A model generated the notes under the pieces. The model saw nothing but the letters and a program-made list of their open reading frames with translations. It was not told where the DNA came from and made no database searches. The position numbers and the translations under genes were made by a program. A stretch of DNA of 6,699 nucleotides from CAYNJF01 sp964351745 (GTDB taxonomy: Bacteria > Pseudomonadota > Gammaproteobacteria > Berkiellales > Berkiellaceae): positions 1-6,699 of the forward strand of contig CAYGPI010000109.1 in the NCBI GenBank assembly GCA_964351745.1. The letters are read 5' to 3'. Below are positions 1 to 5,567 of this stretch, one piece after another. How positions within the stretch are numbered: the stretch's first letter is position 1; every line of letters starts with the position of its first letter.

Positions 1-1216
1 ACCAAATTGGGACGTCAACGTAGCCACCCTTTCTGGCGGTGAAAACCGCCGCGTCGCTCTTTGTAAATTGTTACTTAGTGCGCCAGACGTCCTTTTGCTC
101 GATGAGCCAACCAATCACCTTGATGCAGAAAGTGTTGCTTGGTTAGAGCGCTTTTTAGCTGATTTCCCTGGCACAGTTATTGCTGTCACCCATGATAGAT
201 ACTTCCTAGATAACGTCGCCGGTTGGATCTTAGAGCTAGATAGAGGACGTGGTATTCCCTACGAAGGGAACTATACAAACTGGCTTGAGCAAAAAGAGAA
301 ACGACTTGAGCAAGAAAAACGCACCGAAGCTTCTCATCAAAGAGCCGTCAAAGCTGAGCTAGAATGGGTCCAAACGAATCCTAAAGGACGTCGCAAGAAG
401 AATAAAGCTAGAATTGCTTCTTTTGAAGAGCTTAGCTCTAAAGAGTTCCAAAAGAGAAATGAGACTCAAGAACTTTATATTCCACCTGGACCGAGGTTGG
501 GTGAACAGGTCATGAATGTCTCTCATATTAGTAAAACTCTTGGTGACAAGTTACTTATTGAAAATTTAGATTTTAAAATTCCAAGAGGGGCTGTCGTTGG
601 GATTATCGGTGCCAATGGCGCAGGTAAAACCACTCTTTTTAAAATGCTATGTGGTATTGAAATGCCAGATGAAGGATCTGTCGATATCAGTGAAACTGTC
701 AAATTAGCTTATGTTGATCAGTCAAGAGACTCTCTAGACGACAACAAAACAGTTTTCGAAGAAATCACAGATGGCCTTGATCATATTACCGTCGGCCAAT
801 TTACAATGAACAGCCGAGCCTATGTAGGTCGATTTAATTTCAAAGGCACCGATCAACAAAAGCATATTGGCTCTCTTTCTGGTGGTGAACGAAACCGTGT
901 GCACTTAGCCAAACTTTTGCGCTCTGGCGGTAATGTTTTACTTCTCGATGAACCAACCAATGATCTTGATATTGAAACCTTACGTGCTCTTGAAGAAGCC
1001 ATTTTAACCTTCCCTGGGAATGTGATGGTGATTTCGCATGATAGATGGTTCTTAGACAGAATCAGCACTCATATCTTGGCTTTTGAAGGAGACTCTCAAG
1101 TAAAATTCTTTGAAGGTAGCTTCACTGAATATGATGAAGATCTCCGGGCTCGTCTTGGCAGTGATGCCCTTCAACCCCACCGAATCAAATACAAAAAGCT
1201 TAGCCACGCTGACTAA
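1..1216 (+). CDS. ettA: EttA, energy-dependent translational throttle ABC-F ATPase (5' partial)
   Basis: ABC-F protein that binds the ribosomal E site and gates entry into elongation according to ATP/ADP level (established for E. coli EttA). The open frame runs in from the left edge (first full codon at position 2), so about 150 N-terminal residues, including Walker A of domain 1 and the arm, lie outside. Counting window residues from 1: ABC1 signature LSGGE at 10-14, Walker B LLLDEPTNHLD, H-loop THDRYF, then a charged linker containing EGNYTNWLEQ and FEELSSKEFQKRNE, which matches the P-site tRNA interaction motif region. ABC2 follows with Walker A GANGAGKTT, signature LSGGERNR, Walker B LLLDEPTNDLD and H-loop SHDRWFLDRI. 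The 404 codons seen plus the missing part fit the usual ~555 residues. The end RIKYKKL is typical. All catalytic motifs are intact. The TTG at 68 is internal, not a start. EttA rather than Uup or YheS is supported by the linker and C-terminus. Confidence 0.97.
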   Translation, partial: PNWDVNVATLSGGENRRVALCKLLLSAPDVLLLDEPTNHLDAESVAWLERFLADFPGTVIAVTHDRYFLDNVAGWILELDRGRGIPYEGNYTNWLEQKEKRLEQEKRTEASHQRAVKAELEWVQTNPKGRRKKNKARIASFEELSSKEFQKRNETQELYIPPGPRLGEQVMNVSHISKTLGDKLLIENLDFKIPRGAVVGIIGANGAGKTTLFKMLCGIEMPDEGSVDISETVKLAYVDQSRDSLDDNKTVFEEITDGLDHITVGQFTMNSRAYVGRFNFKGTDQQKHIGSLSGGERNRVHLAKLLRSGGNVLLLDEPTNDLDIETLRALEEAILTFPGNVMVISHDRWFLDRISTHILAFEGDSQVKFFEGSFTEYDEDLRARLGSDALQPHRIKYKKLSHAD

Positions 1217-1224
1217 GCTTCACT

Positions 1225-1264
1225 GCTCCCCAAGGCAAGCGATTTGCGCTTAGCCCTGGGGAGC
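1225..1264 (+). terminator. Long hairpin after ettA, probable terminator without U-tract
   Basis: Eight bases after the ettA stop lies an inverted repeat. GCTCCCCA pairs with TGGGGAGC, then comes an A/C mismatch (1233/1256), then GGC with GCC, a bulged A at 1252, and AAGCG with CGCTT around the loop ATTTG. That is 16 base pairs in a 40-base element. No T-run follows on either strand, so it is not a textbook intrinsic terminator. It could stop transcription inefficiently or protect the 3' end of the ettA mRNA. Confidence 0.6.
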
Positions 1265-1312
1265 CTTACTGCCGCAATATTTAGTTGAGAAACTTCTTCC
1301 GTCAAGATACCC

Positions 1313-1368
1313 TTTTATCGGCTAAGAGCTACCGTTTATCCAGTTATCGAACTATTTTATCGGGCTAA
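1313..1368 (+). promoter_or_regulatory. Cluster of TTATC repeats, candidate operator of the ankyrin gene
   Basis: The spacer contains two near-identical direct repeats, TTTTATCGGCTAA (1313-1325) and TTTTATCGGGCTAA (1355-1368), which differ by one inserted G. Two shorter copies lie between them: TTTATC (1335-1340) and TTATCG (1344-1349). All four are on the + strand. The last repeat occupies the region where a -35 box would be expected for the TATACT hexamer at 1373, and that region has no good -35 match. This arrangement fits a transcription-factor binding array. The regulator is unknown. Confidence 0.4.
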
Positions 1369-1372
1369 CCTA

Positions 1373-1378
1373 TATACT
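1373..1378 (+). promoter_or_regulatory. Candidate -10 box for the ankyrin-repeat gene
   Basis: TATACT matches the sigma-70 consensus TATAAT at 5 of 6 positions and lies 35 bases before the ATG. Transcription would start near 1385, giving a leader of about 29 bases. No convincing -35 hexamer lies 16-18 bases upstream, so the promoter may depend on an activator at the adjacent TTATC repeats. Confidence 0.4.
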
Positions 1379-1403
1379 CGCCCTCCTAAACTTACCTCTT
1401 TTC

Positions 1404-1408
1404 AGGAG
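1404..1408 (+). promoter_or_regulatory. Ribosome binding site of the ankyrin-repeat gene
   Basis: AGGAG sits five bases before the ATG at 1414, a strong Shine-Dalgarno core at a slightly short spacing. It fixes the start codon of the ankyrin-repeat protein. Confidence 0.75.
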
Positions 1409-1413
1409 CTTTT

Positions 1414-3576
1414 ATGGATCCACAAACTTTAGAGACATCACTTTCAACGATTGATTCATGGCCAGCCATTTTCCCAAGCTTAACCCAAGAAAAAGTAGTC
1501 TTGAAAGGTAATCACCAAAAGTTCATGGACTATTTAACTCATAGACTTAAAAATAAAGAGCCTTTGGCACCAGAGCAGGATGAACTAAATGCTGAAATCC
1601 AAGATTTTGTAGATACCATCAATCACGAGTACGAAACAGCACAGACTGAAATCGTAAGACATCAGGCTCTAAACTCACCCCATCTTGTCAAGCATCAATC
1701 TTGTGATCTCCTAGCTGCAGCAGCAACCAATGATACCGTCTTGCTCGAAGAAATTTTAGCTCAAGATAATATTGATATTAATATCAAAGGCAAGTTTGGT
1801 GAGACGCCCCTACACGTGGCAGCCATTATCGGACATGTTGAGGCCACAAAATTACTATTAGAGCATGGCGCTGATGCCTCAATACAAGCCTACACTTCAC
1901 TCTATGACTTTGATTCAGGTCATACAGCCATGAGTCTTGCTCTGTTTGAAAATCACCAAGACATTGTGCATTTACTATTTGACTACGCACCAACGAACTA
2001 TCTTGCTCAAAAAGAGCTATTCACCCTATTTGTAGAGTTCAATCAATCTGAAGCTTTAAACCTTATGATTGAGAAAGGGACACACCTCACTTTTTCACAT
2101 GTCATTCTTGAAGATCTAGCATGGGAAAAATTGATGGATCTTATAGAGCATACAGAATTAACTGAACAATCACATAGCGCAAATGATTACCAAAAGTTAC
2201 GAGATATCTCAGAGACTTTAATACTTATCACCAACCTTACAGGCACAGCCATCACAGATGATCCCTACATAGACTTTGGCGTGCCAACCATGGGGATTTG
2301 GATAGAATCTTATGTCGCTCTTTTGAAAGATCCTACTGCACACGAAATACTATTAGAAACTGCTCAAAAAATTAATGCTATAGACAATAATAAGGATCAT
2401 TATGTGTTAGCCAAGGCGCTATTTCATATCATTCCAATTGAAGGTGATTTCAATTTTCAATATGATCCCAAGCATAGTTTCCAAACAGGTAAAGCGCTGA
2501 TTGACGCTGAAGGTTTCTTTAATAACTATACTGTACCATTGGCCCACAATGCCCTTTATAACTTTGTTAACAACAACACTTTTCATGATAGCGCTCAAGC
2601 TAATGCCTTTCATGCTGCCTTAGATGCTTTTGCATTAAGCGCCGATATGGCCAACGAACTAGGCCTCATGGCGACCTCAGAAAAATTCTATGACGCCCTT
2701 CAAAACGGGCAAACAATTATCTTACCTTCTGGCTGGACGGGGCATGCCGTAGATATTGTTTTAAATACAAAGCTAGGTTTATTAGCGATTGCTAACAATG
2801 GCAGGAGTTACCATGAGCTTGAATCAGGGGCAACTATTTTTAGAATGCATCACATGGACAACATCACACCAGATTTGATCCATGATATTCTTGTGAATGA
2901 AGATCAAGTCAACCTTGAATTAAAACTCGCAGCAAAATTAGGACTCGTAGAATTCCAAATGCTTCCTGAAATGCCACAGTTTACTGGGAACTGCAGCTGG
3001 CAATCACAAGAAAGTGCGATTGAGGGAGCCCTCTTCATCAATCTGATAGAGCAAGGGTACAATGCAGATAAAGCTGCTGAACTTGCCCATACGTATTATA
3101 AACAATGGGATGATTACCAAACCCTCCACTTTGTTAAAGAATATTTTGAGAATGATCCACGCATCGATCACAGTGCTGTTGAAGCTATGATCAAAACCCA
3201 AGCTTTTCTACTTGAAACAGATGATATAAATATCGTCAAGCTTAATCCTATTGGAGCATATTTAGTTCACGTCTATGAAGATTTGTATCATCATTCAGTC
3301 AATGACCTTCAACTTAATAAATCGAACATTCTAAATCATGACGATATTCAAGATTTTTCTGAACTATGGCATGATCTAGATATCCCCTTAGCTCTTAGCC
3401 ATGATCTCGATCATGAGAATACGACCAATGCTTATTCTCTTGATACACTGCTAGACAACTCCTGGTATGTCTCTAGCGAAACATCTTCGCTAGCAACCAC
3501 AGAAATAGCTATCGCACAATCCTTACCAATCTTTGATGTACTGCAACCTGAGCACACCATCTTTAGTTGTGACTAA
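1414..3576 (+). CDS. Ankyrin-repeat protein with a permuted papain-like C-terminal half, putative effector
   Basis: A 720-residue protein starting at an ATG with a good Shine-Dalgarno. No signal peptide or membrane segment is visible. Residues ~96-228 form ankyrin repeats: repeat 1 ~96-128; a canonical repeat 2 ~129-161 with GETPLHVAAIIGH and LLLEHGADA; repeat 3 ~162-193 with a short loop insertion before GHTAMSLAL; and a degenerate fourth ~196-228. The middle (~230-430) is helical-looking and unrecognised. Residues 440-530 carry GWTGHAVDIV (His444), an Asn pair at 461-462, and QFTGNCSW (Gln522, Cys527) followed by a helix ending in AIEGALF. This resembles a papain-type active site with His and Asn moved in front of Cys. 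The tail (~640-690) is rich in Asp and His with two HDLD motifs. Legionella AnkH also combines ankyrin repeats with a cysteine-protease-like domain, so the architecture has a precedent. A role as a host-directed effector is inference; the peptidase call is tentative. Confidence 0.8.
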   Translation: MDPQTLETSLSTIDSWPAIFPSLTQEKVVLKGNHQKFMDYLTHRLKNKEPLAPEQDELNAEIQDFVDTINHEYETAQTEIVRHQALNSPHLVKHQSCDLLAAAATNDTVLLEEILAQDNIDINIKGKFGETPLHVAAIIGHVEATKLLLEHGADASIQAYTSLYDFDSGHTAMSLALFENHQDIVHLLFDYAPTNYLAQKELFTLFVEFNQSEALNLMIEKGTHLTFSHVILEDLAWEKLMDLIEHTELTEQSHSANDYQKLRDISETLILITNLTGTAITDDPYIDFGVPTMGIWIESYVALLKDPTAHEILLETAQKINAIDNNKDHYVLAKALFHIIPIEGDFNFQYDPKHSFQTGKALIDAEGFFNNYTVPLAHNALYNFVNNNTFHDSAQANAFHAALDAFALSADMANELGLMATSEKFYDALQNGQTIILPSGWTGHAVDIVLNTKLGLLAIANNGRSYHELESGATIFRMHHMDNITPDLIHDILVNEDQVNLELKLAAKLGLVEFQMLPEMPQFTGNCSWQSQESAIEGALFINLIEQGYNADKAAELAHTYYKQWDDYQTLHFVKEYFENDPRIDHSAVEAMIKTQAFLLETDDINIVKLNPIGAYLVHVYEDLYHHSVNDLQLNKSNILNHDDIQDFSELWHDLDIPLALSHDLDHENTTNAYSLDTLLDNSWYVSSETSSLATTEIAIAQSLPIFDVLQPEHTIFSCD

Positions 3577-3596
3577 CAAAAAAAAATTGATATTAT
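3567..3596 (+). promoter_or_regulatory. Weak candidate promoter overlapping the end of the ankyrin gene
   Basis: TTGTGA (3567-3572, 4 of 6 to the -35 consensus) and TATTAT (3591-3596, 5 of 6 to the -10 consensus) are 18 bases apart and flank a run of nine A at 3578-3586. Transcription would start near 3603, inside the following hairpin, and lead into the metalloprotease gene. The match is modest and could be chance in AT-rich DNA. Confidence 0.25.
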
Positions 3597-3598
3597 TC

Positions 3599-3627
3599 GA
3601 CCCCCTATTTCTTAGGAGTAGGGAGTC
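3599..3627 (+). terminator. Imperfect hairpin between the ankyrin and metalloprotease genes
   Basis: GACCCCCTA (3599-3607) pairs with TAGGGAGTC (3619-3627) over nine positions with one C/A mismatch (3602/3624) and an 11-base loop. It starts 22 bases after the ankyrin stop codon. No T-run follows it. It is probably a terminator or 3'-end element of the ankyrin mRNA, which argues that the two accessory genes are not one tight operon. If the promoter at 3567-3596 is real, it would instead lie in the next gene's leader. Confidence 0.45.
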
Positions 3628-3674
3628 TTACAAACATTACTAGATCTAATTAACGTCATTGAGATAATTTGTTT

Positions 3675-5510
3675 ATGTTAACCAACCCACAAGCTACTGA
3701 TTTAACCCCTTTTGCACAAGTCCAAACAGCTGAAGCGCTCATGGCGCAAACATGTCCTGTTGACTCTCATGAGAACTCAACCGAACAAGGCATTCGAGCT
3801 GTCCAACAAGAAATGAGCAGAAGAAATAACCCTTTTTACGTCATAGGCATGTGGATTGGGAGACTCATAGGCACAAGGCAGGAAGATTTTTCACCTGTTG
3901 TGCCGGAGCCACTTGATGAAGACTTAAGCCTGCGATTAGAGCAATTATCGCTTTCAGATGTCGCACCTGTCGAAAAACAAATCAATATGCTCACACAAGA
4001 GCTATCTGCTTTAACACTCGACGTTGAAAAAGATAAAGAAATTTCGACGCCAATGCCACACGAAGACACTTCGATTGAGCAGAAAAAAATGGACAACCAT
4101 CAGTTTTTTGGTCAATGCGTCTGGAACACGATAGGTTATCCTGATCCAGCCATGAAATTAGTTGATCAGGCCTGTCGCCTCATCGACTATACTCAAACAA
4201 GTTACGTCAATGCCCCTGTTTTTGTTTCTTTTGCGCCCAGTGCTAGCGACAAAGTCAAAGCCATGACGATAAAAAGCTTGGATGATTTCCAACATTATTC
4301 TGGCTTTAAATACTCATTAAGATCTCCAGAAGGATTGCTCTCTTACATCCTCCCATATTCAGGCGTTACCATCCATGAAAGAGAGCTTTATGGCGTAGGC
4401 ATCGCAAGAACGCAAATACCATCACTTTCCAGCCTTGGAGGCATACTTACATCAAGTAAGTATGTGGTTGCTATTGAGCCAAAATATTCAGAAATTGCTC
4501 CAGAAGGTTATGTTTATTTCACTATGAGCCATGAGTTTGGTCATCTTTTTTTAGGTGGACTTCACCCTCACGACTTAAAGTCCTTCCTTAAAAAGAACTC
4601 TTTTTTCAACAAATATAAAGCACTGTTAGACTTTGTTGAAGAGCATGGCATCGACAGAGTCATTGACTCACCAGATCTCACTCGTATGAGCTTTGATCAA
4701 TTCGGCTCTTATTTAAGCCATGGGCTTCAATACTATGAGGACGTCGCATGGTGGACCCCCGTCATGAATTTTTTGGCACCAAAACGAACCCCCTACAACG
4801 GATTAAAGTATTGTGAAACAGTTAACGCGATTACTCGATACGGCCAAAATTCAAGCCAAGTCGGCCAGCAGGTTATCCACACTTTATCACAAGATCCAGA
4901 AGATAGTCGCACCTTAACAAACCAGGGAGGAGAAGGCATCATTGATGCTAGATCGCTTCCCTATGCTGCAACGATCCACTTAGAAGCTGGTTTTTGCCCA
5001 ACCTTAACTCAAGGTGCGATCTTTTATAACGCATATCAAAGCGACATGACGGCTGTTTACACAAGTGCACATGCCGATCACATACACCTGAATCATTTAG
5101 ACAATCGTATTATCATCCAAGCCGGGCAAGGGAAAACGCTTCATGTTTACCCTGAAAATGGTCATAATCATATTGAAGGATTTACACCTGGTCTTGATAA
5201 AGTCAAAATTAAGGGGTTTAATCTATATCAATTCTCTGATCTAGAATTCATTGAGAGCAAAGAAGGGAGCCTTGTTTTACCTCTCGGCAACAAGACCTTC
5301 TTAAATTTTTACAACCATAAAAAAGAAGATTTCTCTGGTAAAGATTTTATATTTGAGCATTCAAGAAGAGATCCTCTACGCTGCAAAGATATACCGTACA
5401 AACCAGATAGGGTTTTAGATATGCCCTTCACATGGCCCACGTTGGCTTTACTTGCTGCCACTGGAGCGGTCACAGCTCATGTCGCAACAAAGAAGCTGTG
5501 CCACAAGTAA
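3675..5510 (+). CDS. Serralysin-like (M10-type) metalloprotease homologue with C-terminal hydrophobic anchor
   Basis: A 611-residue protein from the ATG at 3675. A TTG six bases upstream would add two residues, and neither start has a strong Shine-Dalgarno. There is no signal peptide. Residues ~49-66 are amphipathic (FYVIGMWIGRLIG), and ~84-121 form leucine-rich helices. The zinc site is HEFGHLFLGGLHP (His286, Glu287, His290, His297), one residue longer than the metzincin HExxHxxGxxH. A probable Met-turn PVMNF (Met364) has Phe where serralysins have a Tyr ligand. NAITRYGQN then matches the serralysin DIAAIQ-LYG-N segment. GGEGIIDARSL (418-428) and IHLEAGF resemble the start of the M10 C-terminal domain, and GLDKVKIKGF (506-515) resembles the end of an RTX domain, but canonical GGxGxDxUx repeats are absent. 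Residues ~587-604 are hydrophobic and are followed by KKLCHK. An extracellular or host-membrane protease is the likely role; activity is uncertain. Confidence 0.8.
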   Translation: MLTNPQATDLTPFAQVQTAEALMAQTCPVDSHENSTEQGIRAVQQEMSRRNNPFYVIGMWIGRLIGTRQEDFSPVVPEPLDEDLSLRLEQLSLSDVAPVEKQINMLTQELSALTLDVEKDKEISTPMPHEDTSIEQKKMDNHQFFGQCVWNTIGYPDPAMKLVDQACRLIDYTQTSYVNAPVFVSFAPSASDKVKAMTIKSLDDFQHYSGFKYSLRSPEGLLSYILPYSGVTIHERELYGVGIARTQIPSLSSLGGILTSSKYVVAIEPKYSEIAPEGYVYFTMSHEFGHLFLGGLHPHDLKSFLKKNSFFNKYKALLDFVEEHGIDRVIDSPDLTRMSFDQFGSYLSHGLQYYEDVAWWTPVMNFLAPKRTPYNGLKYCETVNAITRYGQNSSQVGQQVIHTLSQDPEDSRTLTNQGGEGIIDARSLPYAATIHLEAGFCPTLTQGAIFYNAYQSDMTAVYTSAHADHIHLNHLDNRIIIQAGQGKTLHVYPENGHNHIEGFTPGLDKVKIKGFNLYQFSDLEFIESKEGSLVLPLGNKTFLNFYNHKKEDFSGKDFIFEHSRRDPLRCKDIPYKPDRVLDMPFTWPTLALLAATGAVTAHVATKKLCHK

Positions 5511-5527
5511 AAAGATACTTTTGATAA

Positions 5528-5561
5528 CTAGACCCACGTCCAATTTTTGACCTGGGTCTAG
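5528..5561. terminator. Convergent intergenic hairpin between metalloprotease gene and radA
   Basis: CTAGACCCA (5528-5536) pairs with TGGGTCTAG (5553-5561), followed by a C/C mismatch and then GTC with GAC around the loop CAATTTTT. The 12 pairs lie between two genes that converge, 17 bases after one stop and 6 after the other, which is the position expected for a shared bidirectional terminator. On the - strand a TTTTT run (complement of 5509-5513) occurs about 15 bases beyond the hairpin. None follows directly on the + strand. Confidence 0.65.
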
Positions 5562-5567
5562 GATTAC

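Noticed and set aside
1285..1318. TTGAGA (1285-1290) as a -35 box for a promoter further upstream of the ankyrin gene.
   Set aside because: No acceptable -10 hexamer lies 16-18 bases downstream. TTTTAT at 1313 would need a 22-base spacer.
1383..1408. CTCCT (1383-1387) can pair with the AGGAG Shine-Dalgarno (1404-1408), suggesting a translational switch.
   Set aside because: The stem is only five pairs with a 16-base loop, and the left arm lies at or before the predicted transcription start. Too weak to call.
1217..1413. A tRNA or small RNA gene in the spacer after ettA.
   Set aside because: Apart from the hairpin there is no cloverleaf or T-loop sequence, and the rest is AT-rich with promoter-like features.
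3753..3764. TCPVD near the N-terminus of the metalloprotease (Cys27) as a matrix-metalloprotease-style cysteine switch.
   Set aside because: The PRCGxPD consensus is not met, the Cys is about 260 residues from the zinc site, and serralysins do not use this mechanism.
3836..4096. Open frame of 86 codons on the - strand inside the metalloprotease gene, with similar ones inside the ettA, ankyrin and radA genes.
   Set aside because: They are Ser/Cys- or Lys/Pro-rich antisense frames without ribosome binding sites, and each lies wholly inside a gene with clear protein-level support. They are shadows.
5499..5510. Cys near the C-terminus (LCHK, and FSCD in the ankyrin protein) as a host prenylation signal.
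   Set aside because: Neither Cys is at the fourth-last position required for a CaaX box, and no CC or CXC ending is present.
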